Source: Propionibacterium sp.
GTDB lineage: Bacteria; Actinomycetota; Actinomycetes; Propionibacteriales; Propionibacteriaceae
Length of the DNA stretch: 64,000 nucleotides
Assembly (NCBI GenBank): GCA_012517405.1
Contig: JAAYVB010000046.1
Span: forward strand, 1 to 64,000
Reading direction: 5' to 3'
Shown here: one piece after another, positions 48,889 through 58,207 of the stretch
How the letters are laid out: each line of letters begins with the position of its first letter
Numbering within the stretch: position 1 is the stretch's first letter
Notes under the pieces: generated by a model
What the model saw: only the letters and a program-made list of their open reading frames with translations
What the model was told of the DNA's origin: nothing
The model's database searches: none
Program-made: the position numbers and the translations under genes

Positions 48889-49213
48889 GCAGGACCTTCC
48901 TGCGGATGACGGCCGCGTTGGTGAAGATGCGGATGCCCAGCACCACCAGCACCGCCGTCGACAGCTGCGAGCCGACACCGATCAGATCGCCGATCCATAC
49001 GATCAGTGCCGCAATTGCCACATTCGAGATGAACGAGACAGCGAAGACCTTGTCGGAGAAGGTGTGTTCCAGACCTGCCCGGGCGGCTCCAACCAGAGCG
49101 TCCAGGGCAGCAACGATCATGATGGGAAGATACGGCTGCAACCAGATCGGCATGTCCGGCCGCCAGATGATGGCCAGTACCACGCCCGCGATCAATCCGA
49201 GAATGGCGAGCAA
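48881..49213 (-). CDS. sbp: Small basic protein (Sbp, DUF1290)
   Basis: This 110-residue protein has three membrane segments: AILGLIAGVVLAIIW, LPIMIVAALDALVGAARAG and IAALIVWIGDLIGVG with the following VLVVLGIRIFTN. It has the conserved D-A-L-x-G-A-x-R element of DUF1290. It is always found beside DUF881 genes, in Bacillus within the division cluster. The start is an apparent TTG at 49213 with AAGGGGG about 8 nt upstream; no ATG or GTG gives the family length. Membrane location; function unknown. Confidence 0.88.
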   Translation of the reverse strand: MLAILGLIAGVVLAIIWRPDMPIWLQPYLPIMIVAALDALVGAARAGLEHTFSDKVFAVSFISNVAIAALIVWIGDLIGVGSQLSTAVLVVLGIRIFTNAAVIRRKVLHA

Positions 49214-49268
49214 CGTCGTCCCCCTTCCGGGCGTCCCGAGTTCAGCGGTTGCTGGTCAGGCTTGCCCG

Positions 49269-50063
49269 TCACCGTACACCAGCCTTGTCGACACCGAGTC
49301 CGCCATCGGCGTCCAACTCCAGCGCGCCGCGCGACTCCATCGTCCAACCGACACCGTGGTTGCGTTTGAGGAAGTTCAGCCACGCTCCCCCGGGTCCGGA
49401 TTCGAAGCGGCTCGCCAGGGAGTCCGGATCACCGATCGCCTCGATACGGTAGGGGGCGGTCAACGATCGGTAATCGACGGTGATCGCGCTGCCGGCCTGA
49501 CGGATCGCGGTCCGCGAACTCAGCCGGTATCCGTTGACGGACACCGCCTCGGCACCGGCCAGCCACAGCCCGTTCACCACCTGGCGGATGTCCTGGTCGA
49601 TCAGGATGCCGGCGTCGTCGAGCGGGTTCTCGGTGATCGTCAGCGCGAGGCCGGGTCCGGTGACCGCCCCCATCCCCGACCAGACCAGCGACGACTTGTC
49701 GAGGTCGACCTGGCGTCCGAGTTGCGCCTCCTCGAGTTCCTGCACCTGCTCGGCCAGCTCATCGGCCTCGCTACGCAGTTCCTTGTTGCGCAGTTCGGCC
49801 TGGTTCACCTGGGCGATCAGGTCGGCGCGTTCACTGGCCACGTTGTCGTTTCCGCGCCCGGCACCCATCGACGAGGTGGCGAACATCAGCCCGGCCAGAA
49901 AACTGACCAGCACTGCCAGCCAGCGGTGACGTCGCCGATCATGCCTGTCTTCGCCGTAGTGAGAGCCGTATTCAGGGTCGATAGTGTCGCGTTGGATGGC
50001 AGTGAGCAGTTCCATGGACGCGTCCGGGGGACGCCGCTTCGGTGGGGCCTGCGTGGTGCTCAT
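49269..50063 (-). CDS. DUF881 family membrane-anchored protein (first copy)
   Basis: This 264-residue protein has an N-terminal cytoplasmic part of about 45 residues, one membrane helix (WLAVLVSFLAGLMFATSSM), a coiled coil of about 45 residues rich in Glu/Arg (QAELRNKELRSEADELAEQV), and the DUF881 domain with GPGLALTITENP, LWLAGAEAVSVNGYRLSS and APYRIEAIGDP. It matches Rv1823. Together with sbp and the second DUF881 gene it is a three-gene membrane module of unknown function associated with division loci. A 55-nt gap separates it from sbp. Confidence 0.88.
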   Translation of the reverse strand: MSTTQAPPKRRPPDASMELLTAIQRDTIDPEYGSHYGEDRHDRRRHRWLAVLVSFLAGLMFATSSMGAGRGNDNVASERADLIAQVNQAELRNKELRSEADELAEQVQELEEAQLGRQVDLDKSSLVWSGMGAVTGPGLALTITENPLDDAGILIDQDIRQVVNGLWLAGAEAVSVNGYRLSSRTAIRQAGSAITVDYRSLTAPYRIEAIGDPDSLASRFESGPGGAWLNFLKRNHGVGWTMESRGALELDADGGLGVDKAGVR

Positions 50064-50066
50064 GAG

Positions 50067-50702
50067 TCAGCTTGCCTGTGTCTTCACCGGCGGCACCGAC
50101 CGGAGTATCTGCTGGGTCTGCCAGATGTACATCAGACCTGCCCACCAGTAGAGGAAGGCACCCCAGATCGCGAAGGCCCATCCGATGATGCTCGCCGCAG
50201 GAGAGATGACCCAAGGACCTGCACCCAGCAGGATCAGCGGCAACGCGTACAGCAGGCAGAAGGTGGCGGCCTTGCCGATGAAGTTCACCGGCAGGCTGGT
50301 GAATCCGCGTGACTTCAGTGCGGGCAGCAGCGCCGCCATGGTCACGTCACGGCCGACCAGCACCACCAGCAGCCACCACGGGATGATCCCCCGCACGGCG
50401 AGTCCGAGCACGGTCGCGAAGATGTACAGCCGGTCGGCGGCCGGGTCGAGCATCTCGCCGAGTTTGGAGACCTGGTTGAAACGTCGGGCGATCCGGCCGT
50501 CGAGCAGATCGGTGAGACTGGCCAGCGCCAGCAGCACGACCGCCGCCACGTCGTGCTCCAGCAGGATGAGCGCGAGGAAGAAGGGCACACCAAGCAGCCG
50601 GAGGAAGCTGAGGACGTTCGGGATCGTCCAGACGCGGTTGCTCACCAGCGGCCTGTCGGCCGCCACCGAGACATCACCTGAATCCGACCCATTCACTGCC
50701 AC
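50067..50702 (-). CDS. CDP-alcohol phosphatidyltransferase (PgsA2-like)
   Basis: This 211-residue membrane enzyme carries the CDP-alcohol phosphotransferase signature D-x2-D-G-x2-A-R-x8-G-x3-D-x3-D, visible as DLLDGRIAR followed by GEMLDPAAD. It has about six helices. It corresponds to Rv1822 (PgsA2), annotated as phosphatidylglycerophosphate or cardiolipin synthase; the head-group alcohol cannot be read from sequence. The GTG start has a TAGATT -10 6 nt upstream that uses the TAG stop of pimA, so an internal promoter may begin the division block here. An alternative GTG lies two codons later. Confidence 0.88.
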   Translation of the reverse strand: MAVNGSDSGDVSVAADRPLVSNRVWTIPNVLSFLRLLGVPFFLALILLEHDVAAVVLLALASLTDLLDGRIARRFNQVSKLGEMLDPAADRLYIFATVLGLAVRGIIPWWLLVVLVGRDVTMAALLPALKSRGFTSLPVNFIGKAATFCLLYALPLILLGAGPWVISPAASIIGWAFAIWGAFLYWWAGLMYIWQTQQILRSVPPVKTQAS

Positions 50703-50708
50703 AACTCC

Positions 50709-50714
50709 AATCTA
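50709..50714 (-). promoter_or_regulatory. -10 element (TAGATT) overlapping the pimA stop
   Basis: TAG of pimA is the first half of TAGATT, which ends 6 nt before GTG 50702. This is a possible leaderless internal promoter for the pgsA2-to-gcvP block. Confidence 0.4.
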
Positions 50715-51863
50715 TGTGATGTGCCGGCGAGCACGCCCCTTAGCCTCGTCGACGGCCAGATAACGATTCTCGGCGGCGATCTCGTACATCGCCACTATTT
50801 GGGGGCCGATCACCGACCAGTCGAAGCTGGCCGCTTGCGCGCGTCCACGCAGCAGGCGCAGATCGCGCGGCTCGTTCAGGCTGTCGATGATGGCCTCCGC
50901 CAGGGCGTGCGAGTTGCCCGTCTTGAAGATGTGCCCGATCACCCCGTCATGATCGGAGAGCACCTCGACGAAGGCCGACAGGTTGGACGCGACCACCGGC
51001 GCCCCACAGGCCATGGCCTCGATCAAGACGATGCCGAAACTCTCCCGTCCGGTCTGCGGAGCCACGTAGACATCGCTGACTGACAGCCAGCGATTGCGTT
51101 CGGCGTCCGAGACCCCACCGACGAAGGTGACGCCGTCGATAGACATCGCGGGGCCATGTCCGATGACGATCACCTCAAGATCGGGGAACCGCTCACGTAC
51201 CAGCGGAAGAGCCGCGGTGAGCACGTGGAAGCCCTTGCGTGGCTCGTTGTAACGGCCCAGGAAGGTGACCCGGGGATGATCGCCGCCACGCCAGCGACCG
51301 CTGACCGGTTTCAATTCGTAGTCGTCGATGGCCAGCCCGTTGCCGATCACCACCGGCACCACCCCGGTGTTCTCCTTGGCCACCTTGGCCGCCACCGACG
51401 AGACGGCGATCGCAGCGTCCAGCCGCCGCACGGCGCCGGGCAGCATCTCGTTGATACGTTTCCAGCTCTTGATGGTGGGCGAATTGCTGTGGAAGGTGGC
51501 GGTCACCGGACGGTCGGTCAGCCACAGCGTCAGCAGGCTCAGGTTGGGGGCGATCGGCTCGTGCAGGTGCACCACGTCGAAATCGCCGGCATCCAGCCAG
51601 GCTTTGGCCTTGCGCGCCGGGCCGAACCCGAAGTTGATCCGCGCCACCGACTCGTTGACCTTCAACGGCACCGCCTTGCCCCCGGTGGTGAACTCGGCAT
51701 CGCTGAGACCGTAGTCGGCCAGCATCCCGTCGGGCGGAAATCCCGGCGCGAGAATGGCGATCTGGTGACCCACGGACTTGAGCCAGCCGGCCAGTCCGAG
51801 CACGTGATTCTGCACGCCTCCGGGACGGTGAAACGAGTACGGGCAGACGAGTCCGACCTTCAT
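50712..51863 (-). CDS. pimA: GDP-mannose-dependent phosphatidylinositol alpha-mannosyltransferase PimA
   Basis: This 383-residue GT4 enzyme starts KVGLVCPYSFHRPGGVQNHV, the typical PimA N-terminus, with the lipid-proximal HLHEPIAPNLSLLTL, ATFHSNSPTIKSWK and the E-x7-E element ESFGIVLIEAMACG. It transfers the first mannose to phosphatidylinositol on the cytoplasmic membrane face. The gene order thrS-HIT-PI synthase-patA-pimA equals M. tuberculosis Rv2614c-Rv2610c. The start overlaps the patA stop (ATGA). It shows that this organism makes PIM-type lipids and possibly lipoglycans anchored on them. Confidence 0.95.
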   Translation of the reverse strand: MKVGLVCPYSFHRPGGVQNHVLGLAGWLKSVGHQIAILAPGFPPDGMLADYGLSDAEFTTGGKAVPLKVNESVARINFGFGPARKAKAWLDAGDFDVVHLHEPIAPNLSLLTLWLTDRPVTATFHSNSPTIKSWKRINEMLPGAVRRLDAAIAVSSVAAKVAKENTGVVPVVIGNGLAIDDYELKPVSGRWRGGDHPRVTFLGRYNEPRKGFHVLTAALPLVRERFPDLEVIVIGHGPAMSIDGVTFVGGVSDAERNRWLSVSDVYVAPQTGRESFGIVLIEAMACGAPVVASNLSAFVEVLSDHDGVIGHIFKTGNSHALAEAIIDSLNEPRDLRLLRGRAQAASFDWSVIGPQIVAMYEIAAENRYLAVDEAKGRARRHIT

Positions 51864-52732
51864 GCCATCTCTCCTGGAAAGAATCGTTGCATCATGTGCC
51901 AGTCGGTGACGTGACCGGCGATCTGGGTTGCGAAGAAGTCAACCATCTGCTGGGCCATGACGCCAGCACCGTCGACTCCGGGGCGGTGTTCGATGGGCTC
52001 GCCGATTTCGAGATGGGTCCGGTTGCCCACGAACCAGGCCGCGATCGGGACCAGATCGGCTCCGGTCCGTTGAGCGATCAGCACGGGACCTGGCGGCACG
52101 GTGAGCTCGCGCGCACCACCGGGTGCCGGCCAGCTCACTGCGAGGCCGTGGCGTCCGAAGTCGCGATCTGCCACCAGGCAGGCGACGCGTCCACTGTGCA
52201 CATCGTCGGCCAGCGTCTCGACCAGGCCGTGCTGGTCATAGGGGTAGATCTGCATTCCGAGCTTCGCCCGCAGCGCGCTGAAGTACTGGTACTGGCCGGC
52301 GGGCAATCGTTCGGCCACCGAAGTCACCGGCAGGCCGACGACCTGGCCGTAGGCCCCGGCCAGATCCCAGCTGCCCATGTGCGGAATCGCGATGACCAGG
52401 CCGCGCTCGGCATGCGATGTGAGCAGGGCTTCGAGTTGGCCGGGATCGACGTCCACTTTCCCGGCAATCTGGTCGAGGGTGAGCCGTCCGAGCTGCAACG
52501 AGCCGACCGTATTGCGGAACCAGGACAGCTGGGCGCGGTAGCGGTCCTTGAACCCGGGCTGGGCACCGGTGACCACGCGCGCATTGATCGCCCACTGCCG
52601 CAACGGCTTGGGTGGGCGGGCAGCCAGGGCCAGGCTGGCCAGTTGTGCACAGGGCTGCCAGATCGCCCGCGGAATATGCGCCGCGGCCCGAAATGCTGTC
52701 AACGTGGCCCGGCCGCTCCGCGGTGTGCTCAT
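51860..52732 (-). CDS. patA: Phosphatidylinositol mannoside acyltransferase
   Basis: This 290-residue LpxL/HtrB-type acyltransferase has the catalytic H-x4-D motif in IPHMGSWDLAGA near residue 120 and an acceptor-binding DRDFGRHGLAVSW segment near 190. PatA acylates the mannose added by PimA using acyl-CoA. ATG 52732 overlaps the PI-phosphate synthase stop by 4 nt; the frame is open further upstream, but no other start has a matching family N-terminus. Membrane-associated, cytoplasmic side. Confidence 0.92.
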   Translation of the reverse strand: MSTPRSGRATLTAFRAAAHIPRAIWQPCAQLASLALAARPPKPLRQWAINARVVTGAQPGFKDRYRAQLSWFRNTVGSLQLGRLTLDQIAGKVDVDPGQLEALLTSHAERGLVIAIPHMGSWDLAGAYGQVVGLPVTSVAERLPAGQYQYFSALRAKLGMQIYPYDQHGLVETLADDVHSGRVACLVADRDFGRHGLAVSWPAPGGARELTVPPGPVLIAQRTGADLVPIAAWFVGNRTHLEIGEPIEHRPGVDGAGVMAQQMVDFFATQIAGHVTDWHMMQRFFPGEMA

Positions 52733-53352
52733 GCGGCCTCTTCGGCGCCCTGCTCGGCGAGGATCGCCCGACGCACGATCCACATCCGCTGGCCGACGGT
52801 GAAGGCCCCGGCCAGGCACAGGTAGCTGAGCGCCACCGGAAGTGCCCAGGTCAGACCGATACCGGTGAGCAGCACACCGAGCAGACCCACCAGCAGCCGG
52901 TCGGCCCGGCCGGCGAATCCCGCATGTACCTCAATGCCGACCGACTCGCCACGAGCCTTGCTGTACGAGGTGACCAACGCGAAGACCAGCGCCCCGATGG
53001 CGACCGCACACCACAGCAGGCCATCGGGCTGGGCCGCGTAGTAGATCGCGATTCCGCCGAAGATCGCTCCGTCGGCCAGCCGGTCGAGAGTGGAGTCGAG
53101 AAAGGCACCCCACTTGGAGCTGCTGCCCGACTCTCGCGCCATCGTGCCGTCCAGCGAATCGGAGAAGATGAACAGGGCCAACACCGCAACGCCTTGCCAC
53201 AGCCATCCCTGGGGGAAGAAGACCAGCGCCACGATGATCGTCGCGATGGTGCCGGTCCAGGTGACCATGTCCGGGGTGACACCCAGCTTCAGCAGGCCGA
53301 GAGCGAATGGGTGAATGACCTTCGTCCACTGAGCTCGGATCTTCTCAAGCAT
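52729..53352 (-). CDS. pgsA: Phosphatidylinositol phosphate synthase
   Basis: This 207-residue membrane enzyme has the CDP-alcohol phosphotransferase motif in DSLDGTMAR followed by GAFLDSTLDR and about six helices. Its place between the HIT gene and patA corresponds to Rv2612c (PgsA1), which joins CDP-diacylglycerol with inositol-1-phosphate to give PI-phosphate, the PIM precursor. GGAAGGA lies 5 nt before ATG 53352, and the gene overlaps the HIT stop by 8 nt. Confidence 0.92.
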   Translation of the reverse strand: MLEKIRAQWTKVIHPFALGLLKLGVTPDMVTWTGTIATIIVALVFFPQGWLWQGVAVLALFIFSDSLDGTMARESGSSSKWGAFLDSTLDRLADGAIFGGIAIYYAAQPDGLLWCAVAIGALVFALVTSYSKARGESVGIEVHAGFAGRADRLLVGLLGVLLTGIGLTWALPVALSYLCLAGAFTVGQRMWIVRRAILAEQGAEEAA

Positions 53353-53938
53353 GCTGTCCTTCCGACTCGGTTGTGCCGAACAGCTCGGCCCAGCCGTCGG
53401 CGAACAGCTGACGAGTGTCGGCGAGGAACTGCGGCAGGGCCTTGGTGCGCCCGATGACAGGCAGAAAGTTCGCATCGCCCTGCCAGCGCGGAACGATGTG
53501 CTGATGCAGGTGCGCGGCGATACCCGCCCCGGCGATCTGCCCCTGGTTCATGCCCAGATTGAATCCGGCCGGTCCCGAGACGTGCAGGATCATCCGGATG
53601 GCCTGCTGGGTGAGCTCGGCCACCTCCACGGTTTCCTGCGGGTCGAGATCGATATAGGACGAGACGTGCCGGTAGGTGCACACCAGCAGGTGGCCCGGGT
53701 TGTACGGGTAGAGATTGCAGATCACATACGCGGTGCGTCCGCGATGCACGATCAGCGACTCCTCGTCCGAACGCTCGGGCGCCCGGCAGAAGGGGCACTG
53801 GCCTGCGGAGCCATCGGCCGGCTTGGAGCTGCCTTGGATGTAGACCATCCGGTAGGGCGTCCACAGCCGTTGCAGCGCGTCGGGCTCGCCGGGTAACTCC
53901 CCCGGTTGGATGACCTCGCAGGGCTGCTCGTCATTCAC
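53345..53938 (-). CDS. HIT-domain hydrolase/phosphorylase (Ap4A phosphorylase-like)
   Basis: This 197-residue protein has the histidine triad [11 protein letters not shown] (His-x-His-x-His) near residue 145, the [15 protein letters not shown] segment before it and an N-terminal PFCRAP element that could join zinc binding. The M. tuberculosis homologue in this gene position, Rv2613c, is an Ap4A phosphorylase. The GTG at 53938 overlaps the thrS stop by 8 nt. Its constant coupling to thrS is notable because Ap4A is a side product of aminoacyl-tRNA synthetases. Confidence 0.9.
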   Translation of the reverse strand: MNDEQPCEVIQPGELPGEPDALQRLWTPYRMVYIQGSSKPADGSAGQCPFCRAPERSDEESLIVHRGRTAYVICNLYPYNPGHLLVCTYRHVSSYIDLDPQETVEVAELTQQAIRMILHVSGPAGFNLGMNQGQIAGAGIAAHLHQHIVPRWQGDANFLPVIGRTKALPQFLADTRQLFADGWAELFGTTESEGQHA

Positions 53939-55937
53939 CGTCTGCCTCGGCCTTCGGATCGTCGTTGCGGCGAGATTGTGCCCAGTCGCGGACGAAGGCG
54001 ACCGCCTCGTCGATGGGCACACCGTTGCGTTGCGAACCGTTGCGGAAACGGAAGGAGACCGAACCGGCCTCGGCGTCGGTCTCGCCGGCGATGAGCATGA
54101 ACGGGATCTTCTGCTTCTGGGCGTTGCGGATCTTCTTCTGCATCCGATCGTCGGAGGCATCGAGTTCGGTGCGCACACCGGCGGCCCTGAGCTTGTCGAG
54201 CACCCCGGCGAGGTAGTCGTTGAAACTCGCTGCGACCGGAATGCCGACGACCTGCACCGGAGCCAGCCAGACCGGGAAGGCACCCGCATAGTGCTCGATG
54301 AGCACACCCATGAACCGTTCGATCGAACCGAACTTGGCCGAGTGAATCATCACCGGCTGGCGATGGCTGCCATCGGAGGCGACGTATTCCAGGCCGAAGC
54401 GCTCCGGCTGGTTGAAGTCGTACTGGATGGTCGACATCTGCCAGGTGCGTCCGATGGCGTCCTTGGCCTGAATGGAGATCTTCGGGCCGTAGTAGGCGGC
54501 ACCACCGGGATCGTCCACGACAACAAGCCCGGATTCGTCGGCGATTTCGGCCAGGATCTTGGTCGCGGCCTCCCACTGCTCGTCGGAGCCGATGAACTTG
54601 TCCTTCTTCTTGCCGACCTCGTCGCGGGTCGACAGCTCGAGCGCGACATCGGTCAGGCCGAAGTCCTTCAGCAGGCTGAGCACGAAACGCAGCAGGTGCC
54701 GCACCTCGTCAGGGGCCTGTTCGGGGGTGCAGTACGAGTGCGAATCGTCCTGGGTGATGGACCGGACGCGGGTCAGTCCCTGCACCACACCGGACTTCTC
54801 GTTGCGGTAGACGGTGCCGAACTCGAACAGCCGCAGCGGCAACTCGCGGTAGGAGCGGCCACGCGAGGAGTAGATGAGGTTGTGCATCGGGCAGTTCATC
54901 GCCTTGAGGCGGTAGGCCTGACCGTCGTCGTCCAGCGGCGGGAACATGACGTCGGCGTAGTACGGCAGATGCCCCGAGGTGTAGAAGAGCTCTTCCTTGG
55001 CGATGTGCGGGGTACCGACGTAGAGGAAGCCCTCTTCGATGTGGCGGGTGCGGACGTAGTCCTCCATCACCCGCTTGATCACGCCACCTTTGGGATGAAA
55101 CAGCGGCAGGCCGGAGCCCACCTGCTCGTGAAAGCTGAACAGGTCGAGTTCGGCACCCAGCTTGCGGTGGTCGCGCTTGGCAGCCTCCTCCATGCGGTGC
55201 TGATAGGCCTTCAGATCGTCGCGGGTCGCCCAGGCGGTGCCGTAGACGCGTTGCAGTTGCTGATTGCGCTGGTCGCCGCGCCAGTAGGCCGACGAGGTCT
55301 TGGTGAGGGCGACAGCGTTGATGTAGCCGGTGTGCGGCACATGCGGGCCGCGGCACAGGTCCGTCCAGGCCACCTCGCCGTTGCGCCGCACGTTGTCGTA
55401 CATGGTGAGCTCGCCCTTGCCGACCTCGACCGAGCTGCCGTCGTCGGACGAAGCGCTGCCCTTGTCGTGGATCAGTTCCAGCTTGAACGGCTCGCCGGCC
55501 TCTTCGTCCAGGGCCTCCTGGTCGCTGACCGCGCGGCGGACGAAACGCTGACGCTCCTTGATGATCGCCTGCATCTTCTTCTCGATGGCCTTGAGGTCGT
55601 CGGGGCTGAGCGGGGAGGTCTGGAAGTCGTAGTAGAAGCCGTCGACGATGGGCGGGCCGATACCGAGCTTGGCCTCGGGGAAGATCTGCTGCAGAGCTTG
55701 GGCGGTGACGTGCGCTGCGGAGTGCCGGACGATGGCCAGGCCTTCGTCCGACGTCATCAGGATGGGGCTGATCTGGTCGCCGTCGTGGACAAGGGTGGCC
55801 AGATCGACGGTGGTTCCGTTGACTGCCATGGCGACGATGCTGCGATCGTTGCCGAACAGATCAAGGCCGGTAGTGCCCTGCTCCACCACCTGTGCTTCGG
55901 GGGATTGATCACGGGTGATGCTGATGTTGACCGACAC
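53931..55937 (-). CDS. thrS: Threonyl-tRNA synthetase
   Basis: This 668-residue class II synthetase has an N-terminal TGS domain ([12 protein letters not shown] onwards, about 1-65), an editing SAD domain with the HSAAHV and [10 protein letters not shown] metal segments, and a catalytic core with motif 2 [17 protein letters not shown], zinc-ligand MNCPMHN and motif 3 near the end of the core. An anticodon-binding domain ([14 protein letters not shown]) ends the protein. GTG 55937 was chosen because AAAGGA ends 6 nt upstream, rather than ATG 55958 which lacks a Shine-Dalgarno. The 182-nt region upstream (55938-56119) shows no T-box core. Confidence 0.96.
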   Translation of the reverse strand: MSVNISITRDQSPEAQVVEQGTTGLDLFGNDRSIVAMAVNGTTVDLATLVHDGDQISPILMTSDEGLAIVRHSAAHVTAQALQQIFPEAKLGIGPPIVDGFYYDFQTSPLSPDDLKAIEKKMQAIIKERQRFVRRAVSDQEALDEEAGEPFKLELIHDKGSASSDDGSSVEVGKGELTMYDNVRRNGEVAWTDLCRGPHVPHTGYINAVALTKTSSAYWRGDQRNQQLQRVYGTAWATRDDLKAYQHRMEEAAKRDHRKLGAELDLFSFHEQVGSGLPLFHPKGGVIKRVMEDYVRTRHIEEGFLYVGTPHIAKEELFYTSGHLPYYADVMFPPLDDDGQAYRLKAMNCPMHNLIYSSRGRSYRELPLRLFEFGTVYRNEKSGVVQGLTRVRSITQDDSHSYCTPEQAPDEVRHLLRFVLSLLKDFGLTDVALELSTRDEVGKKKDKFIGSDEQWEAATKILAEIADESGLVVVDDPGGAAYYGPKISIQAKDAIGRTWQMSTIQYDFNQPERFGLEYVASDGSHRQPVMIHSAKFGSIERFMGVLIEHYAGAFPVWLAPVQVVGIPVAASFNDYLAGVLDKLRAAGVRTELDASDDRMQKKIRNAQKQKIPFMLIAGETDAEAGSVSFRFRNGSQRNGVPIDEAVAFVRDWAQSRRNDDPKAEADGE

Positions 55938-56119
55938 GGGAAATCCTTTCGGCGGCATACCTGGCCGCCCGATTGTGTGTGGCGCGCACGGTGCGTACCG
56001 TTGCCCATTCTGCCCGAATCGGCCGCGGCGAGGAATCGCGGGTCATCTCCGGGCCTTCCTGGGGCCTGCGGCGGGAATGATCGGGCTGCCCCGTGGTCGC
56101 AGACGTGGCGGTGCCTAGC

Positions 56120-57136
56120 TCACAGCCAATCGCGGCGTTTGAAGGAGATGAACAGCGTTACCGAGATGACCACGATCAAGCTGACCGACAGCCACAGGCC
56201 GTATGGCTGGTTGAACCCGAAGTAGGGCACATTCTGGCCGAACCAGCCGGTGATGGCTGTCGGCACCGCGATGATCGCCGCCCAGGCCGCGAGTTGGCGC
56301 ATCACCACATTTAGTTGCGTGTCCTGCAGCGACATATTCGTCTCGAAGATGGTCGTCACCAGATCACGCAGCGAATCCGCCCAGTCGGCCGCCCGAAGCG
56401 CGTGATCGTAGAGATCGTCGAACCACGGGTCAAGCGTCGCGTCCGCGGAGACCTCGCGACGGTGCCGCATGATGGACGCCACGACCTCGCGCATCGGCAC
56501 CACGGCCCGCCGCAGGTGCACCAGCGAAGCCCTCAACCGATAGATCCGGCGCTGCAGATCCCGGCTGCCCGCTGTCTGCTCGAGTACTTCGTCCTCCAGA
56601 TCCTCGATGACATCGTCGAAGTCCTGGGTGATCTCGAAATAGCCGTCGACGACGTAGTCGAGCATGCCATGGACCAGCATCGCCGACCCATGGGCCGACA
56701 GGTAGCTGTCCTCGCTCCAGCGATCGATGATCTCGTCGAAGCTGAAATCGGGGTCGTACCAGACGGTGACCAGACCGTGCGGAAAGGTAAACGCCGACAG
56801 TTTCGTGAGCGTCAGCTCGCCGGGCGACGCCGGGGACAGCTCACCGCCTGCCCACTTGGCGGCGTAGACGGTCACGAACGAGTAGTGCGCATAACGCAAC
56901 GCCTTGGGGCGCTCGACATGGTTGAGGGCATCCTCGATCGCGGCTGGATCGATATCCAGTTCCTTGCCGAGTCGGGCCAGGTCGTCGGCAGTCGGCTGCT
57001 GCAGGCCGACCCACAGCAACTGCTCCGGGTCGGCAAGCCTGGCCGAGATCGTCGAGAAGTCGATATCGGTCTCGGCGATCTTGTCGTCGCGCCAGACGAT
57101 GGAACGGATCACACTGTCGGTACTCATCGCTCCCAT
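56120..57136 (-). CDS. CorA-family divalent cation transporter-like protein with GQN signature
   Basis: This 338-residue protein has the CorA plan: a ~270-residue cytoplasmic funnel domain rich in charged helices, then two C-terminal membrane helices with a short loop. The loop reads GWFGQNVPYFG, so the selectivity signature GMN of Mg2+ channels is GQN here. Variants of this motif occur in actinobacterial CorA-like proteins and in ZntB (GIN), and the ion is uncertain. The TAITGWF context and the RRDWL C-terminus are conserved. No clear Shine-Dalgarno: an ATG three codons later follows a GGGAG only 2 nt away. Confidence 0.82.
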   Translation of the reverse strand: MGAMSTDSVIRSIVWRDDKIAETDIDFSTISARLADPEQLLWVGLQQPTADDLARLGKELDIDPAAIEDALNHVERPKALRYAHYSFVTVYAAKWAGGELSPASPGELTLTKLSAFTFPHGLVTVWYDPDFSFDEIIDRWSEDSYLSAHGSAMLVHGMLDYVVDGYFEITQDFDDVIEDLEDEVLEQTAGSRDLQRRIYRLRASLVHLRRAVVPMREVVASIMRHRREVSADATLDPWFDDLYDHALRAADWADSLRDLVTTIFETNMSLQDTQLNVVMRQLAAWAAIIAVPTAITGWFGQNVPYFGFNQPYGLWLSVSLIVVISVTLFISFKRRDWL

Positions 57137-57194
57137 TGTTCACTGTCTCGGCCTCGTGTGCACGACCTTGATCGCTTACCCGTGCCCATAAATC

Positions 57195-57213
57195 TGATAT
57201 CATTCTGATATCT
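57195..57213. promoter_or_regulatory. Two TGATATC operator half-sites upstream of SPFH/RHH operon
   Basis: TGATATCA (57195-57202, perfect palindrome) and TGATATCT (57206-57213) are spaced 11 bp centre to centre, one DNA turn. This suits co-operative binding by the ribbon-helix-helix protein of the same operon. Confidence 0.6.
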
Positions 57214-57229
57214 AAAAAAGGAGGTCAGC

Positions 57230-58207
57230 ATGCCGGACGAAACACGAGACGTGGTGGAAGAGGCATCAGTGGGCGGCGAGGCTGCCGGCAAGCCGGTGGG
57301 GCATGAGGGCACCCGGGTCATGGTCGACGAGCGTCCTGCCTGGACGATGTCGGGTGCGCTCGCGCTGCTGCTCGCATTGGCGCTGCTGGGGTTGTCGACA
57401 TGGGGAATCATCGCCACCGCGATCAGCGACGACGCCGGACTGGGTGTCAACGGCCTGCTCATCTTCGGATGCATCGTCGGCTATCTCCTGGCGTTCTTGA
57501 TGTTCACCTCGCTGACCATCGTTGCGCCTGGTGACACCAAGGTCGTGCAGTTCTTCGGACGCTACATCGGCTCGATTCGCAAGCAGGGGCTGCTACTGAC
57601 CATTCCGCTGTCGAGCAAGAAGCGAGTCTCGGTCAAGGTCCGCAACTTCGAGACCAATGAGCTGAAGGTCAATGACGCCGACGGCAATCCGATCAATATC
57701 GCGGCCATCGTCGTCTGGCAGGTCGCCGACACTGCCAAGTCGGTCTTCGCTGTCGAGGCCTACGAGGATTTCGTGAAGGTGCAGGCCGAATCCGCATTGC
57801 GTCACATCGCGACTTCGCATCCGTACGACTTCGCCGAGCCGGGCGAGGAGAGCCTGCGCGGCTCCACCGATCTGGTCTCCGGTGAACTCGCCGAGGAGGT
57901 CGCCGCGCGCATCGCGATCGCCGGCCTGGAGGTCGTCGAGACCCGCATCTCGTCGCTCGCCTATGCCGCCGAAATCGCTCAGGCGATGCTGCAGCGCCAG
58001 CAGGCCTCCGCCGTGCTCGCGGCCCGGAGCAAGATCGTCGAGGGTGCGGTCGGAATGGTCGAGCAGGCTCTCGAACGGCTGGAAACCGACGATATCGTCT
58101 CGTTGGACGACGAGCGCAAGGCGGCGATGGTCTCGAACCTGCTGGTCGTGCTCTGCTCGGATTCGCGTTCGACTCCGGTCATCAATACCGGGACGCTCTA
58201 CGGATGA
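57230..58207 (+). CDS. SPFH/Band 7 domain membrane protein
   Basis: This 325-residue protein has a hydrophilic N-terminus of about 40 residues, two membrane segments (SGALALLLALALLGLSTWG and LLIFGCIVGYLLAFLMF), and an SPFH domain from about residue 95: PGDTKVVQFFGRYIGSIRKQ, VRNFETNELKVNDADGNPIN and EVAARIAIAGLEVVETRIS. A helical C-terminus ends it. SPFH proteins oligomerise and organise membrane microdomains. An ideal AGGAGG precedes the ATG. The stop overlaps the start of an RHH DNA-binding gene, and a double TGATATC site lies upstream, so the pair looks autoregulated. Confidence 0.9.
   Translation: MPDETRDVVEEASVGGEAAGKPVGHEGTRVMVDERPAWTMSGALALLLALALLGLSTWGIIATAISDDAGLGVNGLLIFGCIVGYLLAFLMFTSLTIVAPGDTKVVQFFGRYIGSIRKQGLLLTIPLSSKKRVSVKVRNFETNELKVNDADGNPINIAAIVVWQVADTAKSVFAVEAYEDFVKVQAESALRHIATSHPYDFAEPGEESLRGSTDLVSGELAEEVAARIAIAGLEVVETRISSLAYAAEIAQAMLQRQQASAVLAARSKIVEGAVGMVEQALERLETDDIVSLDDERKAAMVSNLLVVLCSDSRSTPVINTGTLYG

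Noticed and set aside
55938-56119. T-box or other tRNA-sensing leader for thrS
   Set aside because: No TGGNACCGCG-type antiterminator core was seen on the minus strand; GGTACGCACCGTGCGC near the gene is only partly similar.
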